From: Streptomyces luteolus
GTDB taxonomy: Bacteria > Actinomycetota > Actinomycetes > Streptomycetales > Streptomycetaceae
Length of the DNA: 64,000 nt
Assembly: GCF_029968015.1 (NCBI RefSeq)
Contig: NZ_JASCIS010000014.1
Span: 62,001-126,000 of the forward strand
Direction: 5' to 3'
Shown here: positions 51,308-63,481 of the stretch, in pieces
How positions within the stretch are numbered: position 1 is the first letter of the stretch
Layout: each line of letters begins with the position of its first letter
Program-made: the position numbers and the translations under genes
Notes under the pieces: model-generated
Database searches by the model: none
What the model saw: only the letters and a program-made list of their open reading frames with translations
What the model was told of the DNA's origin: nothing

Positions 51308-51337
51308 CCGGGGTCCGGCGACCGAGCCGGACCCCGG
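51308..51337 (+). terminator. terminator hairpin after the phospholipase gene
   Basis: CCGGGGTCCGGC (51308-51319) pairs perfectly with GCCGGACCCCGG (51326-51337) with a six-base loop. Confidence 0.8.
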
Positions 51338-51554
51338 CCCCCGCGTCTCAACCCCCGTACGGATACGGCAGGATGACGCCTTGCCTCCCCGGCTCGTCCG
51401 TACGTCCGGCACCTGATGCACACGTTTCCGGCACATGCGTGCGACCCGGTCGTACGGCCTGTCCGTACCGGAGACACGCAGGCGCAGCCGAGAGACGAGC
51501 AGGTGACCAGTTGAACAAGCACGTGGGCCTCGTGACCGACCCGGGCGGTGCCCG

Positions 51555-52646
51555 ATGAGCCGGGACCTCACCGCGCACGACGCGCTCCTCGCCGCCGTCG
51601 CGCTCGCCGCGGGCATCGCCGCCGGGCTGCTGCTGCGGCTCGTGCTGCGCTGGCTCGGCCGGCACGTGGTGCGCACCCGGTGGCGCGGGGACGACGTCCT
51701 TGTGGCGGCGCTGCGCACGCTCGCGCCGTGGGCGGCGGCGATAGCGGGGGCGGCCGCGGGTGCGGGGGCGCTGCCGCTGACCTCATCGGTGCGGACGGTC
51801 GTGAACCGGTCGCTGAGCGCGCTGCTCATCCTGGTCGCCACGCTGATCGTGGCGCGGGTGATCACGGGCGCGGTGCAGTCGGTCACGCAGTCCCGGACGG
51901 GGGTCGCGGGTTCGGCCACGATCTTCGTGAACATCACGCGGGTCGTGGTCATCGCCATCGGCTTCCTGGTGGTCCTCGAGACCCTCGGCGTCTCCATCGC
52001 GCCGCTGGTCACCGCGCTCGGCGTGGGTGGTCTGGCCGTCGCGCTCGCCCTCCAGGACACGCTCGCCAACCTGTTCGCGGGCGTGCACATCCTCGCGTCG
52101 AAGACCGTGCAGCCGGGCGACTACATCCGGCTGAGCAGCGGCGAGGAGGGCTATGTCGTCGACATCAACTGGCGCAACACCGTGGTGCGCAACCTCTCCA
52201 ACAACCTCGTGATCATCCCCAACGCCCAGCTGTCCGGCACCAACATGACCAACTACACCCGGCCGGAACAGGAGCTGACGATCCTCGTCCAGGCCGGCGT
52301 CGGGTACGACAGCGACCTGGAGCACGTCGAGAGGGTCACGGTCGAGGTCGTGGCCGAGGTGATGGCGGAGGTCGAGGGCGCCGACCCGGAGCACGAACCG
52401 GCCGTCCGCTTCCACACGTTCGGCGACTCGCGGATCGGCTTCACGGTGATCCTGGGCGTCGGCGAGTTCAGCGACCAGTACAGGATCAAGCACGAGTTCA
52501 TCAAGCGCCTGCACCAGCGCTACCGCGCCGAGGGCATCCGCGTCCCCGCCCCGACGCGCACCGTCGCACTCCAGCAGGAGGGCTCCGCGCCGCTCGACGC
52601 CGCCGCGATCCCGCTCCAGCGGGGGAACGGCGCGCCGGTTCCCTGA
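51555..52646 (+). CDS. small-conductance mechanosensitive channel, MscS family
   Basis: This 363-residue protein has four predicted helices followed by the conserved pore and beta domain: APLVTALGVGGLAVALALQD, TLANLFAGVHILASKTVQPG and NTVVRNLSNNLVIIPNAQLS. The cytoplasmic alpha/beta vestibule follows to about residue 335. Such channels release solutes on hypo-osmotic shock. Glycine betaine handling lies in the same window, but the genes are not linked in an operon. The ATG at 51555 is used because the first helix begins at residue 10. Confidence 0.92.
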   Translation: MSRDLTAHDALLAAVALAAGIAAGLLLRLVLRWLGRHVVRTRWRGDDVLVAALRTLAPWAAAIAGAAAGAGALPLTSSVRTVVNRSLSALLILVATLIVARVITGAVQSVTQSRTGVAGSATIFVNITRVVVIAIGFLVVLETLGVSIAPLVTALGVGGLAVALALQDTLANLFAGVHILASKTVQPGDYIRLSSGEEGYVVDINWRNTVVRNLSNNLVIIPNAQLSGTNMTNYTRPEQELTILVQAGVGYDSDLEHVERVTVEVVAEVMAEVEGADPEHEPAVRFHTFGDSRIGFTVILGVGEFSDQYRIKHEFIKRLHQRYRAEGIRVPAPTRTVALQQEGSAPLDAAAIPLQRGNGAPVP

Positions 52647-52723
52647 CTCCGGTCGCACTGTGTCGGGTCCGGGTGGTCACGGGCACAGGTCCATCGGCCA
52701 TACTGCGCACCGTGGAAAAGCGC

Positions 52724-53305
52724 ATGGACGAGAACGCCGCTCCCCTGCACGTGCACGCCGCGTCGACGGACCCGGGCTTCATCCCCGGCATCACCCCGTC
52801 GAAGCCCGTGGCGCCCGAGGACGACGCCGACGCCCCCGTCGAGCCCGCGTCCGCGACCGAGCCCGAGCAGGACGAGGAACAGGCCGCAGCGAACGAGACC
52901 GAAGCCGCCGACGCGGAGGCCGACGAGCCCAAGGCTCACGGGGAAGCGGAGGCCGGGGACGACGACGGCGAAGGGGACGACGACGGCGAAGGGGACGGCG
53001 AAGGGGACGGGGACGGCGACACGCCCGAAGGCCCCGCCTTCGAGGCCGCCGACCACCGCGGCTCCATCACCGTCGACGGCGCCGGCCTCCGCTTCCGCCT
53101 CGACGACCAGGAGGCCGAGTTCGACTGGGACGAGATCGGCGCCGTGGAGCACTCCACGTCCCGCTTCGGCCGCCGCTTCACGGTCACCGCCCACACCCTC
53201 GCGCGCCGCGCCTACCCGGCCGAGGTCCAGGCCCCGGACAAGGCGACCCTGAAGCGGTGGGCCACGGATCTTGACGAGGTGCTCGACGCGCACTTCGAGG
53301 ATTGA
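52724..53305 (+). CDS. protein with acidic linker and small PH-like domain, unknown
   Basis: In this 193-residue protein, residues 1-100 are disordered, ending in a run of Asp, Gly and Glu (DDDGEGDDDGEGDGEGDG). Residues about 108-190 form a compact domain, ITVDGAGLRFRLDDQEAEFD, then WDEIGAVEHSTSRFGRRFTV, which reads like a small PH-type beta-barrel closed by a helix. This matches conserved Streptomyces hypothetical proteins. An in-frame GTG at 52712 is an alternative start. No role is known. Confidence 0.75.
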   Translation: MDENAAPLHVHAASTDPGFIPGITPSKPVAPEDDADAPVEPASATEPEQDEEQAAANETEAADAEADEPKAHGEAEAGDDDGEGDDDGEGDGEGDGDGDTPEGPAFEAADHRGSITVDGAGLRFRLDDQEAEFDWDEIGAVEHSTSRFGRRFTVTAHTLARRAYPAEVQAPDKATLKRWATDLDEVLDAHFED

Positions 53306-53389
53306 ACACGCCCTCCCCTTGGAAGACGCACCTCTGGAAGACGGTCCTCCGTACGTGACCGAGGACTCCGGGCGTCGAAAGGGGTCACC

Positions 53390-54007
53390 ATGGCACGAAC
53401 AAAGGCGGGCGACAGCACCACGGGCGCGACCGGTTCACGCCGGTCGCGTCGGCGGCGGTCCTTCGCGGGCCCGCGCGCGCAGCCGGACAAGAGCACTCCC
53501 GGGCCGCGACTGCCGCTGCTCGCCCGGCTGCTGCTGATGGCCGTGGCCTTCGCGGCCATGGCCGCCTTCGCCGTCGTACTGGCGCGCCTGACCGTCAGCC
53601 CGCAGCCCGCCTCGGAGGCGCTGACGCACAGCAATCTGCAGCCCGGATCGTCCATCCGGCAGTACCTGGCGCAGCCCGAAGTCCTCGACGCGGTCAAGCA
53701 GTTGGGCGGCAACGTGGCGCTCGGTGTGCCGTTCGGGGTGCTGCTGCCGCTGCTGTTCCCGCGTACCCGAGGCCGCCTGCGGGTGGCGCTCACCACGGCC
53801 GGGGTGATGCTCCTGGTCGAGCTGGTGCAGGGCGCGCTCGTCACCGGCCGGGCCTTCGACGTCGACGACGTCGTCCTGAACACCACCGGCGCCCTCCTCG
53901 GCTATCTCTTCCTCGGCCGACGCCTCGGCCGCGCCGTCCACCCACCGCGCCCCACCTGGTGGCGGCAGTTCGGCCGACGACGTACCGCTTCCGGTACCCA
54001 GACCTGA
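53390..54007 (+). CDS. VanZ-family membrane protein
   Basis: This 205-residue protein has a basic disordered start and four hydrophobic segments. NLQPGSSIRQYL, LGGNVALGVPFGVLLPLLFP, VELVQGALVTGRAFDVDDVV and LNTTGALLGYLF are the VanZ-fold blocks. VanZ-like proteins are linked to glycopeptide tolerance in enterococci and are frequent in actinomycetes with unknown roles. No vancomycin-resistance genes are nearby. Confidence 0.88.
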   Translation: MARTKAGDSTTGATGSRRSRRRRSFAGPRAQPDKSTPGPRLPLLARLLLMAVAFAAMAAFAVVLARLTVSPQPASEALTHSNLQPGSSIRQYLAQPEVLDAVKQLGGNVALGVPFGVLLPLLFPRTRGRLRVALTTAGVMLLVELVQGALVTGRAFDVDDVVLNTTGALLGYLFLGRRLGRAVHPPRPTWWRQFGRRRTASGTQT

Positions 54008-54052
54008 CCGGGGTGCGGAGTCGCCGAGAGCCCAGGCGGTCGGGAAACCGCC

Positions 54053-54088
54053 GGAGGGCCGCCCCGGATCTCCCCGGAGCGGCCCTCC
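54053..54088. terminator. bidirectional terminator
   Basis: GGAGGGCCGC (54053-54062) pairs with GCGGCCCTCC (54079-54088), and the loop holds a further CCGG/CCGG pairing. It lies between the convergent VanZ and reductase genes. Confidence 0.75.
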
Positions 54089-54108
54089 CTCTCACCACGC
54101 GCCTCGGC

Positions 54109-55362
54109 TCAGACCGCCACCGCGGCCGGTGCGGCGGACGCGGGTGCGGGGGCCGGGGCGGGCGTCGGCTCGGGCGTGGCAGCTGAGGCCGGGGCCGACG
54201 GCATCGTGGTCGACTGGGCGTCCGCGCGCGCCAGTTCGCGGCGGAGGCGGGTGAACGGTCGGGGGCGGTCGAGGGCGAGGACCGCGGTCGTACGGGCGTC
54301 GCGTTCGTAGACGGCGAGGAAGCCGCCCTCCTCCGTGGAGCCCTCGACGATCCTCGGTACGTCGCCCTGCTCGCGCCGCCCGGCGAACTGGAGCCGGGAG
54401 CCGTACTGGTCGGACCAGAAGTAGGGCAGCGGGCGGACGTGTTCGACGGTGTGGCCGGCGAGGAGGTTGCGGACGGCGACGCGGGGCTGGGCCGTGGCGC
54501 TGGTCCAGTGCTCGGCGCGGACGCCGCCGACCCGGGCCACGTCGCCGACCGCGACGACCTGGGGCAGGGACGTGACGCAGCCGTCGTCGCAGAGCACCCC
54601 GTCGTGGACGGCGAGCGTCGAACCGGCCAGCCACTCGGTGGTGGGGGTCGCGCCGATGCCGACCACGACGACGTCGGCGGGGAACAGGCGGCCGTCGGTG
54701 AGGCGTACGCCGGTCACCCGGGTCCCGCCCTCGATCGCGGCGACGCCCGTACCCGTGACGAGCCGTACGCCACCGCGTTCGTGCAGCCGCGCGCAGACGG
54801 CGGCCATCTCCGGCCCGAGCTGCCCGAGGAGCGGCAGGGGCGCGGCCTCGACGACGGTGACATCGTGGCCCATCGCGGCGCAGGACGAGGCGGTCTCGGC
54901 GCCGATGAAGCCGCCGCCGATGACCACGACGCGTCGCGTGCCGCGGTGCAGGTCGGCGCGGAGCGCGCGGGCCTCGTCGAGGGTGCGCAGGGTGTGCACG
55001 CCGGGGAGCTGGGGTCCGGGCAGGCGGCGGGCGCGGGCTCCGGTGGCGATGACGAGGCCGTCGGTGGAGACGGTGCGGCCGTTGTCGAGGAGTACGGTGC
55101 GGCCGCGGGCGTCGAGGCCGCGGGCACGTACGCCGAACATCCACTCGGCGCCGAGTTCGAGGGTCTCCTCGTCGTCGGACAGGGCGAGGTCGCTCTCGGA
55201 CGCCTTGCCGGAGAGGAAGTCCTTGGACAGCGGGGGGCGGTCGTAGGGGCGGTGCTGCTCCTCGCCGACGATGACGAGCCGGCCGTCGAAGCCCTGCGCC
55301 CGCAGTTCCCGGGCGGCGTACAGTCCGGCGAGCGAGGCGCCCACCACGGTCACGGTCCTCAT
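54109..55362 (-). CDS. FAD-dependent ferredoxin reductase
   Basis: This 417-residue reductase of the rhodocoxin/biphenyl-dioxygenase type has FAD motif VGASLAGLYAARELRAQGFDG, NAD motif VVIGGGFIGAETASSCAAMG and second FAD motif VVAVGDVARVGG, and ends in an Ala/Pro tail. It probably passes electrons from NADH to the Rieske ferredoxin encoded just upstream on the same strand (85 bases away). That ferredoxin would then feed the betaine oxygenase at 60769. The pairing is inference from gene order. Confidence 0.88.
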   Translation of the reverse strand: MRTVTVVGASLAGLYAARELRAQGFDGRLVIVGEEQHRPYDRPPLSKDFLSGKASESDLALSDDEETLELGAEWMFGVRARGLDARGRTVLLDNGRTVSTDGLVIATGARARRLPGPQLPGVHTLRTLDEARALRADLHRGTRRVVVIGGGFIGAETASSCAAMGHDVTVVEAAPLPLLGQLGPEMAAVCARLHERGGVRLVTGTGVAAIEGGTRVTGVRLTDGRLFPADVVVVGIGATPTTEWLAGSTLAVHDGVLCDDGCVTSLPQVVAVGDVARVGGVRAEHWTSATAQPRVAVRNLLAGHTVEHVRPLPYFWSDQYGSRLQFAGRREQGDVPRIVEGSTEEGGFLAVYERDARTTAVLALDRPRPFTRLRRELARADAQSTTMPSAPASAATPEPTPAPAPAPASAAPAAVAV

Positions 55363-55447
55363 GAGGCTGTGCCTTTCTCGTGGATCCGGCCCGCGCGTGC
55401 GTGGCGTGACCGGAGCGGCTCCGGGGGGTGTGGAGGCGGCGCGGCGG

Positions 55448-55768
55448 TCAGGCCGCGGCGTTCTCCTTCTCGCTGCGGTGGACGTGGATCATGCCGTCGT
55501 CGACCGTCACCCGGTGGGTGCGGACCGGGCGGCGGGCGGGGAGGCAGGTGGGGACGCCCGTACGCAGGTCGAACGACGCCTCGTGGAGCGGGCATTCGAC
55601 CAGGCAGCCCTCCAGAAAGCCCTCGGAGAGCGAGGCGTCCTGGTGCGTGCAGGTGTCGTCGATGGCGTACAGCTCGCCGTCCGTGTGGAACACGGCGATG
55701 GGCGGCTCGACGTCTACGCGGACGGATTCGCCCTCGGGGAGCTCTTCGAGGCGGCAGACGGGAATCAC
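55448..55768 (-). CDS. Rieske-type [2Fe-2S] ferredoxin
   Basis: This 106-residue ferredoxin has both Rieske cluster motifs: CTHQDASLSEG (CxH) and CPLHEASFD (CxxH). It has no membrane anchor, so it is a soluble electron carrier like those of Rieske oxygenase systems. GTG 55768 is preferred because AGAGGGG lies eight bases ahead; a GTG two codons upstream overlaps that site. The gene is divergent from the IclR regulator. Confidence 0.88.
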   Translation of the reverse strand: MIPVCRLEELPEGESVRVDVEPPIAVFHTDGELYAIDDTCTHQDASLSEGFLEGCLVECPLHEASFDLRTGVPTCLPARRPVRTHRVTVDDGMIHVHRSEKENAAA

Positions 55769-55817
55769 AGGCACCCCTCTTGGTTCTGGACCGTTCGGTA
55801 ACCTACTGTTTCGCATC

Positions 55818-55843
55818 ACGCACCGTGGTGCGTCGTGCGCAAC
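55818..55843. promoter_or_regulatory. operator-like palindrome between ferredoxin and IclR genes
   Basis: ACGCACCGTGGTGCGT (55818-55833) is a perfect 16-bp palindrome, followed by GCGCAAC (55837-55843), a heptamer that recurs twice before the formaldehyde dehydrogenase gene. It is a candidate IclR-family binding region. Confidence 0.5.
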
Positions 55844-56001
55844 AGAATCCGGTCGAGAAGCCCCGTACGTCAAGGGGGTTCTCGCAGATGCGGTCCGAGA
55901 GGCGACCGCGAGGTGGTGAGAGACGAACTATGCGCCGGAAACAAGTGCAGGTGAGAGCGGGTACGACGGTCAGGGCGACGACGGTGGGACCGCCTCGGGA
56001 A

Positions 56002-56796
56002 ATGTCCGGATCGGAGCCCCCCGAGAAGCCGCCGAAGGGGCCGGCCGGTTCGGTGCAGTCCGTGGACCGCGCGATCAGCGCCATGGAGAGCCTCGCGCGG
56101 CAGGGCGAGGCCGGGGTGTCGGAGATCGCCGAGGAGCTGGGGGTGCACAAGTCGACCGCGTTCCGGCTGCTCGGCGTCCTGGAGCAGCGCGGCCTGGTCA
56201 ACCAGTCCGCGGACCGGGGCAAGTACTACCTCGGGGCCGGTGTGCTGCGCCTGGCGGGGGCGGCGGCAGCGCGGATGGACATCTCGCAGGAGGGCGCCCC
56301 GGTCTGCCGTGAGCTCGCGGACGAGCTGGGCGAGACGGTCAACATCGCCATCCTCGACGACGACGCGGCGGTCAACATCATGCAGGCCCGCGGCTCGGCC
56401 TCCGTGACGGCGCAGAACTGGCTCGGCAGACGCACACCCCTGCACGCCACCTCCAGCGGCAAGGTGCTCCTCGCCCATCTGCCGCCGACGCTGCGCGAGG
56501 GCCTGCTCGCCCGCAGCCTGCCGCGGTTCACCGCGCACACCGTGGTCAGCGCGGCCGCACTGCGGGCCCAGCTGACGGAGGTCGGCGGGCAGGACTTCGC
56601 CGTCGCCGTCGAGGAGTTGGAGATCGGGCTCGCCTCGGTGGCGGCACCGGCCCGGTCGCACGACGGCAAGGTGCTCGGCGCGGTCAGCGTCTCCGGTCCG
56701 GTGTATCGGCTGACCGAGGAACGCATCCCGGAACTGGCCCGGCGCACGGTCGCGGCGGCGGGCGAACTGTCGCGGCGGATGGGTCACGGCCTGTGA
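56002..56796 (+). CDS. IclR-family transcriptional regulator of betaine degradation
   Basis: This 264-residue regulator has a winged helix (VQSVDRAISAMESLARQG, then VSEIAEELGVHKSTAFRLLG) and a GAF-like IclR effector domain with LHATSSGKVLLAHLP. Start ATG 56002 follows CGGGAA; an upstream ATG at 55930 is possible. It sits between the divergent ferredoxin/reductase genes and the dehydrogenase-oxidase-oxygenase operon and probably controls both. Confidence 0.88.
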   Translation: MSGSEPPEKPPKGPAGSVQSVDRAISAMESLARQGEAGVSEIAEELGVHKSTAFRLLGVLEQRGLVNQSADRGKYYLGAGVLRLAGAAAARMDISQEGAPVCRELADELGETVNIAILDDDAAVNIMQARGSASVTAQNWLGRRTPLHATSSGKVLLAHLPPTLREGLLARSLPRFTAHTVVSAAALRAQLTEVGGQDFAVAVEELEIGLASVAAPARSHDGKVLGAVSVSGPVYRLTEERIPELARRTVAAAGELSRRMGHGL

Positions 56797-56981
56797 CCTG
56801 ACCCGTACGCACCGCCGCGAGGCACCTCCGAACATCCCGGAAGCCGCACAAGAACGCCAGGTCAGAGCCCTTGAACCCGGCGTCCTTGGGCGGCTTCCGG
56901 CCGTCCCGGCCCGGCCGGAGGAGCGTGTCCGGGGGATGACCCAGGGTCAGCATCGTTTTTCCAATGCTTGATCCGTACCCC

Positions 56982-57011
56982 TTGACGGCGTCCTGACGGC
57001 GTTCCCAAGAT
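56982..57011 (+). promoter_or_regulatory. promoter of the betaine operon
   Basis: TTGACG (56982-56987) and CAAGAT (57006-57011) are spaced by 18 bases and lie about 64 bases upstream of the GTG of the mycothiol dehydrogenase gene. Confidence 0.45.
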
Positions 57012-57030
57012 GTGTTCAACGTCGCTTATC

Positions 57031-57056
57031 GCGCAACGCATCGCGCACAGCGCAAC
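57031..57056. promoter_or_regulatory. two direct GCGCAAC repeats
   Basis: GCGCAAC occurs at 57031-57037 and 57050-57056, 19 bases apart start to start, just downstream of the predicted promoter. The same heptamer occurs in the IclR-ferredoxin intergenic region. Confidence 0.45.
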
Positions 57057-57074
57057 ATCCAAGGGGAGTTGGTC

Positions 57075-60732
<3,658 letters not shown>

Positions 60733-60768
60733 CTCACCTCCCTCTGACGCCCCGCGAGGAGCACGAAC

Positions 60769-61899
60769 GTGACTACCACCCCCATCGCCCCCAGCCTCGT
60801 GGCCACGCTGCCCGGGCACTACTACACCGATCCCGAACTGTTCCGACTGGAGCAGGAGCGGGTGTTCGAATCCATGTGGTTCTGCGCCGTGCGCGGCGCC
60901 GACCTCGACAAGCCGGGCGCCTTCCGCACCGTTCAGGTCGGCCGGGAGAGCGTCCTGGTCACCCGGTCCCGTACCGGTGAGCTGCGGGCCTTCCTGAACG
61001 TCTGCCGGCACCGCGGTGCCCAGCTCTGCACCCAGGAGTCCGGCGAGGTGCGCCGCAACCTGCAGTGCCCGTACCACGCATGGACGTACGACCTCGACGG
61101 CAAGCTGGTCGCCGCGCCCAACCTGACGAAGATGCCGGACGTGGACCGGGCCGAGTACGGCCTGATCAAGGTCGCCCTGCGCGAGTGGCTCGGCTACGCC
61201 TGGGTATGCCTGGCGGACGAGCCGCCGTCCTTCGAGGAGACCGTGATCGGCGCGGCCGTGGAGCGCCTCGGGAACGCGGCCGCCATCGACCGCTACCGCA
61301 CAGAAGGCCTCGCGCTCGGCAAGCGCATCACGTACGACGTGAAGTCCAACTGGAAACTGATCGTCGAGAACTTCATGGAGTGCTACCACTGCGCGACGAT
61401 CCACCCCGAACTCACCGAAGTGCTCCCGGAGTTCGCGGACGGCTTCGCGGCGCAGTACTACGTCGGCCACGGCGCCGAGTTCGGTGACGAGGTCAAGGGC
61501 TTCACGGTCGACGGCAGCGAGGGCTTCGGCAAGCTGCCCGAGGTCGCCGAGGACCAGGACCGGCGGTACTACGCGATGACGGTCAAGCCGACCGTGTTCG
61601 TGAACCTGGTGCCGGACCACGTGATCCTGCACCGGATGTTCCCGATGGCCGAGGACCGCACGATCGTCGAGTGCGACTGGCTGTACGCCCCTGAGGTGGT
61701 CGAGTCGGGCGCCGATCTGTCGAAGTCGGTGGAGCTGTTCCACCGGGTCAACGCCCAGGACTTTGCAGCGTGCGAGCGGACCCAGCCGGCGATGTCGTCG
61801 CGGGCCTACCGGGGCGGCGGCGTCCTCGTACCGACCGAGCACCACATCGGGATCTTCCACGAGTGGCTTCTCAAGCAGCTGGGGGCCGAAGGTGCCTGA
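60769..61899 (+). CDS. Rieske oxygenase, probable glycine betaine monooxygenase (GbcA type)
   Basis: This 376-residue ring-hydroxylating-type oxygenase alpha subunit has Rieske motifs CRHRGAQLC and CPYHAWTYD near residues 80-105. The mononuclear iron site is in [15 protein letters not shown]. The [20 protein letters not shown] start and this branch of the family are those of quaternary-amine demethylases (GbcA, stachydrine demethylase). It would convert betaine to dimethylglycine plus formaldehyde, using electrons from the ferredoxin/reductase at 54109-55768. It overlaps the aldehyde dehydrogenase by eight bases. Confidence 0.88.
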   Translation: MTTTPIAPSLVATLPGHYYTDPELFRLEQERVFESMWFCAVRGADLDKPGAFRTVQVGRESVLVTRSRTGELRAFLNVCRHRGAQLCTQESGEVRRNLQCPYHAWTYDLDGKLVAAPNLTKMPDVDRAEYGLIKVALREWLGYAWVCLADEPPSFEETVIGAAVERLGNAAAIDRYRTEGLALGKRITYDVKSNWKLIVENFMECYHCATIHPELTEVLPEFADGFAAQYYVGHGAEFGDEVKGFTVDGSEGFGKLPEVAEDQDRRYYAMTVKPTVFVNLVPDHVILHRMFPMAEDRTIVECDWLYAPEVVESGADLSKSVELFHRVNAQDFAACERTQPAMSSRAYRGGGVLVPTEHHIGIFHEWLLKQLGAEGA

Positions 61900-63358
61900 G
61901 CTGTTCATCGACGGTACGTGGACGAGCCCGCGCGAGGAGCGGACCCGGGAGATCCGCTGCCCGGCCGACGGATCGCTCGTCGCGGTCGTGGACGAGGCGG
62001 GCGCCAAGGACACCCTGGAGGCGATCGCGGCCGCACGGCGCGCGTTCGACGAGGGGCCCTGGCCGCACACCACGGGCGCCGAGCGCGGCGATCTGCTCCT
62101 GCGGGTCGCGGATCTGCTGGCCCGCGACAAGGACGCCCTGGCCCGCGCGGAATCCCTCGACACCGGCAAGCGCCTGGTGGAGAGCGCGTACGACATGGCC
62201 GACATCGAGAACTGCTTCCGCTACTTCGGCCGGCTCGCGGCCGCGGACGCGGGGCGGGTCGTCGAGACGGGCGTGGAGGACGCGGAGAGCAGGGTGGTGT
62301 ATGAGCCGGTCGGCGTGTGCGCGCTGATCACCCCGTGGAACTACCCGCTCCTGCAGACCGCGTGGAAGGTGGCGCCCGCGCTCGCGGCGGGCAACACCTT
62401 CGTCCTGAAGCCCAGCGAGCTGACCCCGCACACCGCGATCCACCTGGTGCGGCTGCTCGCGGAGGCGGGCCTGCCGGACGGGGTGGCGAACCTGGTCCTG
62501 GGCGCGGGCCCGGAGGTGGGCGGTCCGCTCGCCGAGCACCCGGACGTGGACCTGGTGTCGTTCACGGGCGGGCTCAGCACCGGCCGGCATCTGATGGCGG
62601 CCGCGGCGGGCACGGTCAAGAAGGTCGCGCTCGAACTGGGCGGCAAGAACCCCAACATCGTGTTCGCGGACGCCGACTTCGAGACGGCCGTCGACATGGC
62701 GCTCACCGCGGTGTTCCTGCACTCCGGCCAGGTCTGCTCGGCCGGGGCGCGCCTCCTCGTGGAGGACTCCCTGCATGAGCGGTTCGTGGACGAGGTGGTG
62801 CGCAGGGCCGGGGAGATCCGCCTCGGCGGCCCCTTCGACGAGCGCGCCCAGACTGGCCCGCTGATCTCGGCGGCCCACCTCGCGAAGGTCGAGGCGTACG
62901 TCGAACGCGGCCTCCAGGAGGGCGCGGTGCTCCGTTGCGGCGGGTCCCGGCCCTCCGGCGCGGAGTACGAAGGCGGGTTCTACTACCTGCCGACGGTCCT
63001 CGACGACTGCTCGGCCGGCATGTCGGTGGTCCAGGACGAGTCGTTCGGCCCCGTCCTCACGGTGGAGCGGTTCACCGGCGAGGAGCAGGCCGTGCGGCTC
63101 GCCAACGACACGGTGTACGGGCTCGCGGGCGGCGTGTTCACCCGGGATGAGGCGAAGGCCCGCCGTGTGGCGTCCGGGCTCCGGATGGGCACGGTGTGGA
63201 TCAACGACTTCCACCCGTACGTGCCGCAGGCCGAGTGGGGCGGCTACAAGCAGTCCGGCACCGGCCGTGAGCTGGGCCCGGCCGGGCTCGCCGAGTACCG
63301 CGAGACGAAGCACATCTGGCGCAACACGCGGCCCGCCCCTCAGGGCTGGTTCGCGTAA
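61892..63358 (+). CDS. aldehyde dehydrogenase, probable betaine-aldehyde dehydrogenase
   Basis: This 488-residue NAD-dependent aldehyde dehydrogenase has TPWNYPLLQTAWKVAPALAAGN, the general base in LELGGKNPN and catalytic cysteine in HSGQVCSAG. The ending ETKHIWRNT is typical of betaine-aldehyde dehydrogenases. It would supply betaine from betaine aldehyde for the oxygenase encoded just upstream. The GTG at 61892 overlaps the oxygenase stop region, with GGGGG as ribosome site. The choline-oxidising partner enzyme is not in the window. Confidence 0.9.
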   Translation: MPELFIDGTWTSPREERTREIRCPADGSLVAVVDEAGAKDTLEAIAAARRAFDEGPWPHTTGAERGDLLLRVADLLARDKDALARAESLDTGKRLVESAYDMADIENCFRYFGRLAAADAGRVVETGVEDAESRVVYEPVGVCALITPWNYPLLQTAWKVAPALAAGNTFVLKPSELTPHTAIHLVRLLAEAGLPDGVANLVLGAGPEVGGPLAEHPDVDLVSFTGGLSTGRHLMAAAAGTVKKVALELGGKNPNIVFADADFETAVDMALTAVFLHSGQVCSAGARLLVEDSLHERFVDEVVRRAGEIRLGGPFDERAQTGPLISAAHLAKVEAYVERGLQEGAVLRCGGSRPSGAEYEGGFYYLPTVLDDCSAGMSVVQDESFGPVLTVERFTGEEQAVRLANDTVYGLAGGVFTRDEAKARRVASGLRMGTVWINDFHPYVPQAEWGGYKQSGTGRELGPAGLAEYRETKHIWRNTRPAPQGWFA

Positions 63359-63481
63359 CTCCGCGCCACTCCGCACAACTGCCCCTGTTCCACGGCCGGT
63401 TGAGCCACTTTCACAGCCCGAGCCCGCTCTCTCCCCGCTCGGCCGGCCGTGGCCGAACCTGACGTGACTCCCAGGAGACAC

